Source of the DNA: Arthrobacter sp. AQ5-05
GTDB taxonomy: Bacteria; Actinomycetota; Actinomycetes; Actinomycetales; Micrococcaceae
Assembly (NCBI RefSeq): GCF_003287975.1
Contig: NZ_QMKQ01000017.1
Coordinates: forward strand, 25,705-89,704
Length of the DNA stretch: 64,000 bases
Direction: 5' to 3'
The notes beneath the pieces are model-generated. The model was not told the origin of the DNA. It was given only the letters and a program-made list of their open reading frames with translations, and did not search any database. The position numbers were made by a program, and so were the translations under genes. Position 1 is the stretch's first letter. The number at the start of each line of letters is the position of its first letter. Shown piece by piece: positions 53,288 through 62,400 of the stretch.

Positions 53288-54085
53288 ATGAGCCAGGAAA
53301 CCGGCACCCCGACCACGGGCGGATCCAACTCGGTCCAGTCCCTGGCCCGCGGCCTGGATGTCATTTGCGCCTTCGACGCCGAGCACCCCTCGATGACCCT
53401 GAGCGAGGTCGCCAAGCGCGTGGACCTCTCCCGCGCCACCGCCCGCCGCTTCCTGCTCACCCTGCAGGAACTGGGCTACGTGCGCTCGGACGGCAAGTTC
53501 TTCGAACTCACCTCCAAGGTCCTGCAGCTGGGCTACTCCTACCTTTCCAGCGCCACCCTGCCCCAGCTCATGGAACCGGTGCTCGAGGAACTCTCCTCGC
53601 AGGTCCACGAGTCGGCCTCCGCCTCGGTGCTCGAGGGCACCCAGATCCTCTACATTGCCCGCGTGCACACCCGCTCGATCATGCGGGTGGGGATCTCGGT
53701 GGGCACCAGGTTCCCGGCCGCCAACACCTCCATGGGCCGGGTGCTGCTGGCCCACCAGGCGCCCGGGGTGCTCGACAAGCTGCTGGAAGCGGGTATCGAA
53801 TCGCGCACCGGGCTCGGGATTGGCACGGTTGCCGACCTGCGCGCGGAACTTGAAAGGGTCCGCGAACAGGGCTACGCGATCGTGGACCAGGAACTGGAGA
53901 TCGGGCTGCGCTCGGTCGCCGTCCCGGTGTTCAGCCCCGACGGCAGCATTGCCGCTGCCATGAACGTGTCCATGAGCGTGGGCCCGCAGTCGCACACCGG
54001 CGCGCCGGAAGCCGCCGATGCGGTGCTTCCGGCGTTGAAGAAGGCCGCGGCGCAGGTCCAGGCCGCGCTGGCCGCGAGCCGCTAG
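53288..54085 (+). CDS. pcaR: IclR-family regulator PcaR
   Basis: 265 residues, IclR family. HTH: SVQSLARGLDVICAFDAEHP and VAKRVDLSRATARRFLLT; effector domain with ILYIARVHTRSIMRVGISVG and AIVDQELEIGLRSVAVPVF. Adjacent to pcaFIJ on the same strand. In PcaR/PcaU systems 3-oxoadipate or protocatechuate is the inducer. Start at 53288 follows GGAG. Confidence 0.88.
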   Translation: MSQETGTPTTGGSNSVQSLARGLDVICAFDAEHPSMTLSEVAKRVDLSRATARRFLLTLQELGYVRSDGKFFELTSKVLQLGYSYLSSATLPQLMEPVLEELSSQVHESASASVLEGTQILYIARVHTRSIMRVGISVGTRFPAANTSMGRVLLAHQAPGVLDKLLEAGIESRTGLGIGTVADLRAELERVREQGYAIVDQELEIGLRSVAVPVFSPDGSIAAAMNVSMSVGPQSHTGAPEAADAVLPALKKAAAQVQAALAASR

Positions 54086-54092
54086 ATCACGT

Positions 54093-54199
54093 GTTGAACA
54101 TCTATTCATCCAAATGTTCAACATGTGCATTGGGCATGATCGGGGCTGCTTGATGTCGGGCCAAATGTTCAAAATTTGCGGGGCACCGTCAACATTTGG
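54093..54199. promoter_or_regulatory. cluster of CCAAATGTT repeats
   Basis: CCAAATGTTCAACAT (54110-54124) is mirrored by GTTGAACAT (54093-54101), repeats as CCAAATGTTCAAAAT (54161-54175) and again inverted as AACATTTGG (54191-54199). Three copies of CCAAATGTT within 107 bases, between pcaR and the phosphodiesterase gene, suggest cooperative binding of a regulator or an origin-like box set; the binding protein is unknown. Confidence 0.45.
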
Positions 54200-54312
54200 G
54201 ATTCCGGCCTCTGGAAGACCTTAATGCGGGGTTCACCTCCCCGTGGCCGCGGCGTGGTCCGGGGAGGGCACCGTGGTGGGTGTCCGTCCCCGACACCAAA
54301 GGATTCCCCCTC

Positions 54313-55521
54313 ATGAAGTTTCGCACCCTCGCCCTTGGAACCCTGGCCGCCTGCACGATCGCCGGGCTGGCAAGCCCGGCCGTCGCCGCGCCGACGACCA
54401 CCGATTCCGATCGGGCACCGATCCTGGTTGGCCACCGCGGAGCCGCCGGCGTCGCACCGGAGAACACCCTGGCCGCCATCAAGGCCGGCAGCCAGTCGGG
54501 TGCCGATTTCGTCGAAATCGACGTGCAGCTGTCCAGCGACGGCGTCCCGTTCATCTTCCACGACGACACCCCGGCCCGCACCACCAACGTCGCCGAGGTA
54601 TTCCCCGACCGCGGCAAGGACCCGATCACCTCGTTCAGCTGGAGTGAATTGCAGCGGCTCGACGCCGGATCCTACTTCTCAACCGACTTCGCCGGCGAGA
54701 AGATCCCGCACTTCGACGCGGTCGCCGAGACGCTGACCGGAAACACCGGGGTGTTCATCGAGATCAAGTCCCCGGCCAAATCCCCGGGTGTTGAGCAGAT
54801 CGTGGCCGAGGCACTGGCCAACGACCCCGAGTGGAGGAAGCTGGAGCAGCGCGGCAAGATCGAGGTCCTGGGCTTCGACGCCGCGTCCAACAAGCGCTTC
54901 GCCGAGCTGGCTCCGGAGGTTCCCCTGCAGCAGCTGACCGGCAGCGTGCCAAGCGCTTCGGTCCTGGCCGACTACGCGATCTACGCCGATTCCTTCGGCA
55001 CCAGCTACCGTACCCTTGACGCGGCGGGAGCAGCGCGGGTCAAGGACGCAGGGCTGGGCCTCGGTGTCTACACCGTGAACTCCACGCGGGCCGCGGATGC
55101 CGCCCTGGAATTGGGCGTCGAGCGCATCACCGGCGACTTCCCGCAGCAGCTCGACCGCCACCTGGACGGCAAGAAGGTGTTCCCGTCCAACAACGGGATC
55201 GTCATCTCCGACGCGGTCAACGACGTGCCCGGCAACGACCTGCAGCCGGAAACCGGCGAGCACGTCGTGCTGGCCAACACGGGCAACCGCACCATCGACG
55301 TCAGCGGCTACGTGCTGCGCGACGCCGCCAACAACATCCTGCGCATCGGCGAGGGATTCAAGCTCACGCCGGGCGCCGAGCTGAGGGTGTTCTCGGGCCC
55401 GGGAACCAACGGCGCCGAGGCGTTCTACCTGGGCGGCGATGTCGCAGTCCTGAACAACGGCGGCGACGCGCTGGGCCTCTGGGACGCCAAGGGCCGTCTC
55501 CTGGATACCTTCGCCAACTGA
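54313..55521 (+). CDS. secreted glycerophosphodiester phosphodiesterase with lamin-tail domain
   Basis: 402 residues. Sec signal peptide (MKFRTLALGTLAAC, cleaved after ASPAVAA). GDPD domain about 35-285: VGHRGAAGVAPENTLAA, DFVEIDVQLSSDGVPFIFHD and FIEIKSP carry the catalytic His and metal-binding Glu/Asp. The C-terminal about 110 residues (HVVLANTGNRTIDVSGYVLR) look like a lamin-tail (LTD) beta-domain often joined to exported phosphoesterases. It hydrolyses glycerophosphodiesters outside the cell for carbon or phosphate. An isolated GTTCACC at 54231 hints at Pho control but only as a single half-box. Confidence 0.85.
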   Translation: MKFRTLALGTLAACTIAGLASPAVAAPTTTDSDRAPILVGHRGAAGVAPENTLAAIKAGSQSGADFVEIDVQLSSDGVPFIFHDDTPARTTNVAEVFPDRGKDPITSFSWSELQRLDAGSYFSTDFAGEKIPHFDAVAETLTGNTGVFIEIKSPAKSPGVEQIVAEALANDPEWRKLEQRGKIEVLGFDAASNKRFAELAPEVPLQQLTGSVPSASVLADYAIYADSFGTSYRTLDAAGAARVKDAGLGLGVYTVNSTRAADAALELGVERITGDFPQQLDRHLDGKKVFPSNNGIVISDAVNDVPGNDLQPETGEHVVLANTGNRTIDVSGYVLRDAANNILRIGEGFKLTPGAELRVFSGPGTNGAEAFYLGGDVAVLNNGGDALGLWDAKGRLLDTFAN

Positions 55522-55556
55522 CCCCGTCCGGTGGCTTCCCGAGCTGCCCAAGGACG

Positions 55557-55597
55557 GCAGTGCCCGCCCCCATCGCCCAACGGGTGGGCACTGCTTT
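55557..55597 (+). terminator. terminator after glycerophosphodiesterase
   Basis: GCAGTGCCCGCCC pairs with GGGTGGGCACTGC (one G-T pair) across a 12-base loop and is followed by TTTCGG. It is 36 bases after the gene and faces the end of the opposing VOC gene. Confidence 0.7.
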
Positions 55598-55602
55598 CGG
55601 CG

Positions 55603-55995
55603 TTACAGCTCGCGCGCATCGCGGCGGATCGGATGGTCCGCGGGGACCTGCACCAGCACGATCTTCGTGCCGTCCGGGTCCCGGATCCATCCCTCGACCA
55701 GTCCCCACGGCTCGGTCCGCGCCTCCCGCGCGATCGCGACTCCGCACCCGGAAAGATGCAGGAGCTCGGCCTGCACGTCCCGGACCTGCAGCCACAACAC
55801 CAGCGAGGATGGTTCACCGGCGTTGCGGCTGCCGGCCACCTCCAGCAGCCCGTTGCCCAGGAAGAACACCACGCCGCGGTGCTCGCCGGCGCCGAACTCG
55901 CGGGCGATGGCCAACCCCAGCACGTCGCGGTAGAACGCCTGGATCTCGGGCAGGTTCACGGGCCGCAGCAGCACCCGGCTTGAGAGGATCTCCAT
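55603..55995 (-). CDS. VOC-family (glyoxalase-fold) protein
   Basis: 130 residues. RVLLRPVNLPEIQAFYRDVL and WIRDPDGTKIVLVQVP mark the vicinal-oxygen-chelate fold. Function is not determinable; it is a single gene near D-serine dehydratase and does not resemble the O-demethylase-cluster VOC protein closely. Confidence 0.75.
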   Translation of the reverse strand: MEILSSRVLLRPVNLPEIQAFYRDVLGLAIAREFGAGEHRGVVFFLGNGLLEVAGSRNAGEPSSLVLWLQVRDVQAELLHLSGCGVAIAREARTEPWGLVEGWIRDPDGTKIVLVQVPADHPIRRDAREL

Positions 55996-56023
55996 GGCCC
56001 CAATCTACCGGCCGGATCGTTGG

Positions 56024-57379
56024 CTAGCGCCAGCTGACCTCGTTGGCCAGGGCTTGGCCCTCGGCCACGTAGCCGGCCATCTCCCCGGCCGGGACCATGG
56101 AGCCGCCGGTGGCCCAGACGATGTGGGTGGCGTGGGCCATGGCCGCGTCGTCGAGCCCGAACGCGGTGCGGTAGGCCTCGTTGGACAGCATCGTCCACGG
56201 ACCGGCAAAGCCGGCCGCGGCGGAGGGCTCCAGGTCGATGCCCTCGGTGTCGTGGAGCAGTCCCTGGAAGGCCTTCATGCGCTCGTCGGTGACGGTCACG
56301 TAGCCGTCGATCAGCTGCTGCAGGTGCTCGCCCACCAGGCGCGAGGGGCGGCCCACGGCCAGGCCGTCGGCGGCGGTGAGTCCGTCCAGGCCGATGTCCG
56401 CCACGGAAATGGCATCGTGCAGCCCGGTGCGCACACCCAGGGACATGCAGGGGGCGTGGGTTGGTTCGACGAAGATGCAGTGCACCGCGTCCCCGAACGC
56501 TTCCTTGAGCCCGAAGGTCACACCGCCCGGTCCGCCGCCGACCCCGCAGGGCAGGTGCACGATCAGCGGGTGGCGCTCATCGACGGTGATCTCCAGCGAA
56601 GCCAGCTGTCCGGCCAGGCGCGCACCTGCCGCCGAGTACCCGGCGAACAGGCTCAGCGAGGCCTCGTCGTCGACGAACCACACGCTGGGGTCTTCCTCGG
56701 CGGTGCGGCGGCCGGCTTCCACGGCGTCGGAGAAGTTGCCCGCGTGCTCCACGACGGTGACCCCGCGCGAGCGCAGCAGCTCCTTCTTCCAGGCGCGTGC
56801 GTCCATCGACATGTGCACGGTGGTCTTGAAGCCCAGCTCGGAGGCGACGATCCCGATCGACAGGCCCAGGTTGCCGGTGGAGCCCACGGCGATGCCGTGC
56901 GCCGAGAGCACTTCCCGGGCCCGGGGGGTCATCAGCACGCGGGCGTCATCGGTCTCGGCCATCAGTCCGGCCTCGGTGGCGATCCGTTCGGCGACCTGCA
57001 GGACCTCGTGGATCCCGCCACGGGCCTTGATGGACCCGCTGACCGGAAGGGAATCGTCGCGCTTGAGCCAGAGCTTGCCCGGCAGCTCGGTGCCGAAGCG
57101 GGCGGAAAGTTCGGCCTGCATCGCCGGGATGCCGACCAGCGGGGATTCCAGGATGCCGTGGGTGGGGCGGGTGTCTTCGAAGCGTTCGGCGAACCACGGG
57201 GCGAAGCGGCGGAAGCGCACCCGGGCATCTGCCACAATGGCCGGGTCAATGCCAGACTGTTCGATCCCCGCAGCACTTGGCGTTGGCCGTTCGCTGAACC
57301 ACGCGGTTTCCTCGGCCCGGGCAAGGGCTGCCACCACGGGATCGACGAGCAGCTGCTCGAGGTCGGGAATCTGGGTCAT
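56024..57379 (-). CDS. dsdA: D-serine ammonia-lyase (dehydratase)
   Basis: 451 residues, the usual DsdA length. The PLP lysine lies in LPVSGSIKARGG (Lys118); VGSTGNLGLSIGI, HLPCGVGGGPGG and SAAAGF(A)GP are conserved PLP-phosphate and cofactor loops. It converts D-serine to pyruvate and ammonia. The start at 57379 has AGAGAG upstream; the open frame to 58036 is not coding. Confidence 0.9.
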   Translation of the reverse strand: MTQIPDLEQLLVDPVVAALARAEETAWFSERPTPSAAGIEQSGIDPAIVADARVRFRRFAPWFAERFEDTRPTHGILESPLVGIPAMQAELSARFGTELPGKLWLKRDDSLPVSGSIKARGGIHEVLQVAERIATEAGLMAETDDARVLMTPRAREVLSAHGIAVGSTGNLGLSIGIVASELGFKTTVHMSMDARAWKKELLRSRGVTVVEHAGNFSDAVEAGRRTAEEDPSVWFVDDEASLSLFAGYSAAGARLAGQLASLEITVDERHPLIVHLPCGVGGGPGGVTFGLKEAFGDAVHCIFVEPTHAPCMSLGVRTGLHDAISVADIGLDGLTAADGLAVGRPSRLVGEHLQQLIDGYVTVTDERMKAFQGLLHDTEGIDLEPSAAAGFAGPWTMLSNEAYRTAFGLDDAAMAHATHIVWATGGSMVPAGEMAGYVAEGQALANEVSWR

Positions 57380-57616
57380 CGTGGCGGCTCTCTTCACGGT
57401 TGGGAGTGTGTTCAGCTTCCCAATGTAGGGCACCGAGGTGCTACCGGCGAGTCCGGTGGCCGCCGCCGGACATCGGGTATCGGCCGGCGATGCCGCCTTC
57501 ATTTCGTGCGTTGTCACCCCGGATGGCAGAGGCCGTGCTTCGGCCACGCGGAATCCCTTGACGCGTCCCGGCCCGAAGCCAACCAAGTGAGGACCACAGG
57601 CAAGGAGGAAGCGAGC

Positions 57617-57961
57617 ATGAAGACCAACGAACAGCCCGTACCCAGGGGCATCACCGTTGAGCTGTTGGCCACTGTCGACCTCGGCCCGGAAATCGAAGGA
57701 ATGGCCGGGCGCCAACTTCGAATGCGAAAGGTGACCATCGAACCCGGAGGCGTCTTCGGGCCCGTTCACGACCATGTCGGCAGGCCAGACGTCGTCAACA
57801 TCCTGCAGGGAACGATCACCGACCATCGGGATGGAGTCGCCACGGACCATGGGCAGGGCGTGGGCTGGCCCGAGGACAGCAGCACCACACACCGGCTTGA
57901 GAACAGGGGCACGATTCCGGCGGTGGAGATCTCCGTCGACATCGTCAACGCGCAGGAGTAG
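57617..57961 (+). CDS. small cupin-domain protein
   Basis: 114 residues with a perfect AAGGAGGAA ribosome-binding site seven bases before the ATG. A cupin_2 core: VTIEPGGVFGPVHDHVGRPD with His ligands, and the second half (DSSTTHRLENRG) completes the barrel. Function unknown. It is divergent from dsdA. Confidence 0.72.
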   Translation: MKTNEQPVPRGITVELLATVDLGPEIEGMAGRQLRMRKVTIEPGGVFGPVHDHVGRPDVVNILQGTITDHRDGVATDHGQGVGWPEDSSTTHRLENRGTIPAVEISVDIVNAQE

Positions 57962-57992
57962 GCCCGGTCCGGTTTCACCCCAAGGCATCTTG

Positions 57993-58027
57993 GGCCGCGG
58001 CAACCTGCCCGGCTGCAGGCCGCGGCC
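57993..58027 (+). terminator. terminator after cupin gene
   Basis: GGCCGCGG-CAA-CCTGC-CCGGCT-GCAGG-CCGCGGCC, followed by TTGTG. A nested hairpin with an internal bulge, 31 bases past the cupin stop. Confidence 0.5.
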
Positions 58028-58197
58028 TTGTGCCAAGGCGTGCCCGGCAGGCCGGTCCCCGGGGAAGACCCGGCCGCTTCAAGGACGCCCGGAACCAGTT
58101 CACGCGGTTCCGCCGTCGGGACCCGGCCGTTTTCCGGCACACGCAACCGGTGCCCGTCATGCCCGGGTTCCTGACAGATCTGCCGGGCCCGGACGTA

Positions 58198-59529
58198 TTA
58201 CCGGTCCCGCTGGTAGACGTCCGGGATTCCGTCCCCGTCCGCGTCGGTGTCCTCTCCGGCCCGCAGTTTCCTGTACTGCCGGTTCCGGCTGCCCAGCAGG
58301 ATCGAGGCGAGGACGGCGGCGAGGACCGACGCGGCCAGGATCGCGACCTTGGCGTGGTCGTTGGCCGGGCTGCCGAGCCCGAAGCTGAGCTCGGCCACGA
58401 GCAGCGAGACGGTGAATCCGATGCCTGCCAGCAGGCTCACGCCCAGCAGGTCCACCCACTTGAGCTCCGGGTCCAAGGTGGCCTTGGTGAATTTGGAGGT
58501 CAGCCACGTGGCGCCAAGGATTCCCAGGGGTTTTCCGAGCACGAGGGCGACGACGATGCCGATGGCCACGGGATCGGTCAGTGCCGAGCGCAGGCCCTGG
58601 AGCCCGCCCACGGCGACGCCGGCGGAGAAGAACGCGAAGACCGGCACGGCGAATCCGGCCGAGAGGGGGCGGAAGCGGTGCTCGAAGACCTCGGCAAGGC
58701 CGGGTCCCGTGGTGTGTTTTCCGTGCTTGGTGCTGTGCAGCACCGGGATGGTGAAGGCCAGGGCAACCCCGGCTACCGTGGCGTGGATCCCGGAGGCATG
58801 CAGCAGCGCCCAGGCAACAAAGCCGATGGGCAGCAGGATGAACCAGGCCGCCGAGGGGTGCAGCCCGAAGAATTGCCGGTACCTCTGCGCCAAGAACGCA
58901 TAGAGCGCCAGCGGGACCAGGGTGAGCAGCAGGGCCGTCGTATTGATCTCACTGGTGTAGAAGACAGCGATGATGCTGATGGCCATGAGGTCATCGACCA
59001 CCGCGAGGGTGAGCAGGAAGATGCGCAGCGGCGTGGGCAGGTGCGATCCGATGACCGCCAGGACAGCCACGGCAAAGGCGATGTCGGTGGCGGTGGGGAT
59101 GGCCCATCCCGCGATGGTCGCGGGGCTTGACCAGTTGATGGCCGCGTAGATCAGGGCCGGGACGGCGACGCCGCCCACTGCGGCGGCCACCGGGACCATG
59201 GCCTTGCTGATCCGGCGCAGGTCCCCGGCAACGATTTCCCGTTTGAGTTCCAGCCCGACCAGAAAGAAGAAGACCGCCAGCAGGCCGTCCGCGGCCCAGG
59301 CGCCCAGGCTCAGTTCCAAATGCCAGGGTTCGTAGCCGATCTTGAGATCGCGCAGGGCGAAGTAGCTCTCGGAGGCCGGTGAGTTGGCCCAGACCAGGGC
59401 GATGGCGGCGGCCATGACCAACAGGGCTCCGCCGACTGTTTCCTTGCGCAGGATGGCCCCGATGCGCAGGGCCTCGGGGTAGCTGCCGCGGCCGATCAGG
59501 AGGCGTTTGGGTGGTGGCTTTGTGCCCAT
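58198..59529 (-). CDS. nhaA: Na+/H+ antiporter
   Basis: 443 residues with about 12 membrane segments. [20 protein letters not shown] is the NhaA region after TM2, the ion-binding pair appears as [11 protein letters not shown] (Asp164-type) and [11 protein letters not shown] (Asp-Asp). The end ([14 protein letters not shown]) is a short hydrophilic tail. It exports Na+ in exchange for protons and helps pH homeostasis. Confidence 0.9.
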   Translation of the reverse strand: MGTKPPPKRLLIGRGSYPEALRIGAILRKETVGGALLVMAAAIALVWANSPASESYFALRDLKIGYEPWHLELSLGAWAADGLLAVFFFLVGLELKREIVAGDLRRISKAMVPVAAAVGGVAVPALIYAAINWSSPATIAGWAIPTATDIAFAVAVLAVIGSHLPTPLRIFLLTLAVVDDLMAISIIAVFYTSEINTTALLLTLVPLALYAFLAQRYRQFFGLHPSAAWFILLPIGFVAWALLHASGIHATVAGVALAFTIPVLHSTKHGKHTTGPGLAEVFEHRFRPLSAGFAVPVFAFFSAGVAVGGLQGLRSALTDPVAIGIVVALVLGKPLGILGATWLTSKFTKATLDPELKWVDLLGVSLLAGIGFTVSLLVAELSFGLGSPANDHAKVAILAASVLAAVLASILLGSRNRQYRKLRAGEDTDADGDGIPDVYQRDR

Positions 59530-59559
59530 GGGGTGGGGTCCTTAAAGTGGGTTCGACAA

Positions 59560-59987
59560 TAAACATTGCCGACCAGACTTCCCGGCGCACCTGGTTTCAA
59601 CCCTACGGCATGTGGCTGGTGCCCCGCACCGAGCCTCCCGGCCATTCGTTCGCGCATTTTCAGGCGTGCGGTGTTCAGCCCGATGATCTCGACGTGTTTT
59701 TCGTGCCGGCGGTACTTTTGGGTGCTGGCATCCAACGCCGCAATCGTGGAAGCGTCCCACAGGTGCGAGGCGTGCAGGTCGATGACGACCCGGTCCGGGT
59801 CCAAGGCGTATTCGAAGCACCGGATCGGCGACCTCGCCAGCGCGGCCACAATCATCATCGGCAAGGCGGCCAAGCGTGTCGTCGGTGCGTGCCTGTTCGC
59901 CTGGGGATGCGCGGAACTCGCGAACGTATCAATTCTGGCAATGAAAGACGGAGAAACGACCAGGGAACTCAAGTCCATGACGCCCAC
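59560..59987 (-). pseudogene. remnant of SulP transporter STAS domain
   Basis: A frame reading FEYALDPDRVVIDLHASHLW, DASTIAALDASTQKYRRH and VEIIGLNTARLKMRERMAGR has the STAS end of SulP anion transporters (strand-helix with ASTIAALDA). The transporter membrane part is missing, and the 5' part of the frame is not homologous. Its end overlaps nhaA promoter sequence. A residual fragment. Confidence 0.45.
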
Positions 59988-60274
59988 TTATCCGCCTCTC
60001 TGGCCTGTCCTGGGATCAATGCGCTGAGGCCGGAGCCAACGAGGTGATACAGGGTCCAACTGCGCCTGGGGTCCGGCATCCAGCTGACTGCACGAGTCAG
60101 CCGGCAGCCAGGCACCCACCGAAACCACCTTCGCGAAAACCCAAAGCTCTTGAGACGTGCGCCGCACCGCCATCTGTCAATCGACCCCTGGTAAAGCCGC
60201 GGTGCGTCGGATGCCTCGCCAAGCCGTCGTTCCGCAAGGGCACGCGGCACTTGGCAACCCCGCACACTGCACCA
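59988..60274. other. intergenic region, nothing recognised
   Basis: About 290 bases between the SulP remnant and the LuxR-type gene. No convincing gene, RNA or terminator is visible. Confidence 0.4.
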
Positions 60275-61543
60275 TCACCGGAGTCCGTGGCCGTGTGCCA
60301 AGGCGATGGCTTCGGCACGTGAAGCGACGCCGATTTTCTTGAAGATGTTCCTCACATGGAACTTGACCGTATTTTCACTGATGAGCAATTTCGAGGCGAT
60401 GGCCCGGTTGCGTTCCCCGGCTACAAGGTGCTGGAGAACTTCAAGTTCCCGGGGGGCGAGATTCCAACCGGCAACGTCCCCCGCCAGGGGCGCGGGGGGC
60501 GCCAGGGGGAGCGTGACGACTACATCTGCACCCCAGCCAGGCATGACGTCCATCTGCAGTTGCCCGGTCAGCGCCTGGACGCGGCGATCCAAACGAATGA
60601 TGCTCGGATCGTCGGCAGCCAGTGTGCCGTCGCCGTCATCCCGCACATTGATCAGCAGGTTTTCCCCATCGCAATCCCATTGCGTGCGGACCTTGGTAAT
60701 GCTGGGTTGCTCCATCATCGCCAGCAAGAGTCCGCGGACGATGGCCCGTGCCGCGTGGGCGACTTCTCCGGGAAGGGCCCTTCCCGTTAGCGGCGGTTCA
60801 ATGAATTCCACTTTTACGCCGCTGAAGCGCGTCAACGGACGCAGGTCATCCCGGAGGCGTTCGAAGGCGGTCGCAACCGGCTCTTCCACCATGTCTGTCG
60901 TGCGGTCGTTAAGGGTCCGGAGACCGACCAAGGCCTTGACGGTGAGATCGGTGACGGTTGAGCGGGCAGCTGCATCATCCAAGGAAGACGACCTCAGGGC
61001 CGCCAAGTGCGTCTCCAACGTCGTGGAGTGCAAATCGGTTAGTTCCGCGGTCACCCGGGTACGTTCAGCCGAGGAGGCCCGAGACTCCAGCAGGTACGAC
61101 GGCGGTGCATCGGCGACTTTCTCTTGTATGCGACGGGCAGCAATGCGCCACAGATACACCAACACGTCCAGCCCCAAGTCGTGCCCTGAATCGGACGGGC
61201 GGGGATCCGTAAGCACGAGAAGGGCACCACCGGGAGAGGTGTTCAGGGCAAGCACGGGACGGGGGCGGCCGGCGAGCTCGGCTTCGCCGAACCACGGCGT
61301 CTCATCCGGCAGGACGGAACGAAGTGCATCCAGCTCTGCAATGGAGACCCGGGAAACGATTTCCACATCGCCGGCCTTCTTTTGTGGTCGTCCCGTGCAG
61401 TCTTCGGTGAAAATGACCAGCGCACTGCTTGCGCAGTAGGGGAGTGCAGCGTCGCGCAGGCGCCCCGCTATCTCGGACAGGGGGGCGTCGGCCAATGCCG
61501 CCACGTTTTGCAGGAGCGGCCACGGCAGGTCTGGAGGGTGCAT
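60275..61543 (-). CDS. sensor-kinase-like protein fused to LuxR-type HTH
   Basis: 422 residues in one chain: N-terminal GAF-like region (about 1-150); a dimerisation segment AERTRVTAELTDLHSTTLET where HisKA_3 kinases have ELHD, so the phospho-accepting His is replaced by Thr; a HATPase-like domain (about 250-345) with VRDDGDGTL (G1) and GWGADVVVTLPL (G2) but no clear N-box Asn; then LAPRELEVLQHLVAGERNRA with SENTVKFHVRNIFKKIGV, a LuxR HTH. It looks like a two-component pair fused and turned into a one-component regulator. It is divergent from hxlBA and likely controls them, inferred from position. Confidence 0.72.
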   Translation of the reverse strand: MHPPDLPWPLLQNVAALADAPLSEIAGRLRDAALPYCASSALVIFTEDCTGRPQKKAGDVEIVSRVSIAELDALRSVLPDETPWFGEAELAGRPRPVLALNTSPGGALLVLTDPRPSDSGHDLGLDVLVYLWRIAARRIQEKVADAPPSYLLESRASSAERTRVTAELTDLHSTTLETHLAALRSSSLDDAAARSTVTDLTVKALVGLRTLNDRTTDMVEEPVATAFERLRDDLRPLTRFSGVKVEFIEPPLTGRALPGEVAHAARAIVRGLLLAMMEQPSITKVRTQWDCDGENLLINVRDDGDGTLAADDPSIIRLDRRVQALTGQLQMDVMPGWGADVVVTLPLAPPAPLAGDVAGWNLAPRELEVLQHLVAGERNRAIASKLLISENTVKFHVRNIFKKIGVASRAEAIALAHGHGLR

Positions 61544-61746
61544 GGTGGATCCTTTTCAGGGACTGGTTGATGGTTCCGCCAAGATGTCCTTTGCCGGGAG
61601 TTGAAACGCGAACCTATCCTAAAGTGTAGTTACAGCTATCAGTAAACAGCGTTACCCCTACCCCTTTATTCCGAGACGATGGATACCAAGCAGGAAACAT
61701 CCATGCGGCCGCCGACGGCCAAAGTCCGAATCGGAGGGAAGAGACC

Positions 61747-62346
61747 GTGCATCAAACACCCAACTCGATGTTCACTGCGCACACCCGCGGAGATGAACTT
61801 CGCCTCAACCTGGCCCTTGTGACGGACGAAATCTCTGGAACCATGGCCGAAGTCGACGGCCAGAAGGTGGCCGGCGTGGCCAGCCAGCTCGGCCGGGGCC
61901 GCCGGGTGTTCGTTGCCGGTGCGGGCCGGAGCGGCCTGGTCCTGCGGATGACCGCCATGAGGCTGATGCACCTGGGAATGACCGTCCATGTGGCCGGAGA
62001 CACGACTACTCCTTCGATCAATTCAGGTGATCTGCTCCTGGTGGCTTCGGGATCCGGTACGACGCCGGGAGTGGTCAAATCGGCGGAAACAGCCCAGAAG
62101 GTTGGTGCGCACGTGGCGGCATTCACCACCAACCCGGATTCGCCGCTCGCCGGATTCGCCGATTCGCTGGTAATCATTCCCGCCGCCCAGAAGTCCGACC
62201 ACGGCTCCACTATTTCCCGCCAGTACTCGGGATCCCTCTTTGAACAGGTGCTTTTCCTTCTCACCGAGGCGATCTTCCAGTCCCTGTGGGACAACACCGA
62301 CGAACCTGCCGAACAGCTTTGGCTCAGGCACGCCAACCTCGAATAG
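61747..62346 (+). CDS. hxlB: 6-phospho-3-hexuloisomerase
   Basis: 199 residues, SIS-domain family. GTG start with GGAGGGAAGAG upstream. VFVAGAGRSGLVLRMTAMRL, VAGDTTTPSINSGDLLLVAS and SGSGTTPGVV are the phosphosugar-binding signatures. It isomerises 3-hexulose-6-phosphate to fructose-6-phosphate in the RuMP pathway. Gap to hxlA is 54 bases; same operon. Confidence 0.88.
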   Translation: MHQTPNSMFTAHTRGDELRLNLALVTDEISGTMAEVDGQKVAGVASQLGRGRRVFVAGAGRSGLVLRMTAMRLMHLGMTVHVAGDTTTPSINSGDLLLVASGSGTTPGVVKSAETAQKVGAHVAAFTTNPDSPLAGFADSLVIIPAAQKSDHGSTISRQYSGSLFEQVLFLLTEAIFQSLWDNTDEPAEQLWLRHANLE

Positions 62347-62400
62347 TCCAGGTCTTCATTCTCGGACGCACCGCAGTTCCCTACAGAAAGAAGCAACATC

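Noticed and set aside
54231..54237. Single GTTCACC as a Pho box before the phosphodiesterase gene
   Set aside because: Actinobacterial PHO boxes need at least two direct repeats 11 bases apart, and only one copy is present.
61640..61720. Possible operator before hxlB (repeat GTTAC...GTTAC)
   Set aside because: The repeats are short and direct with uneven spacing; nothing stands above background.
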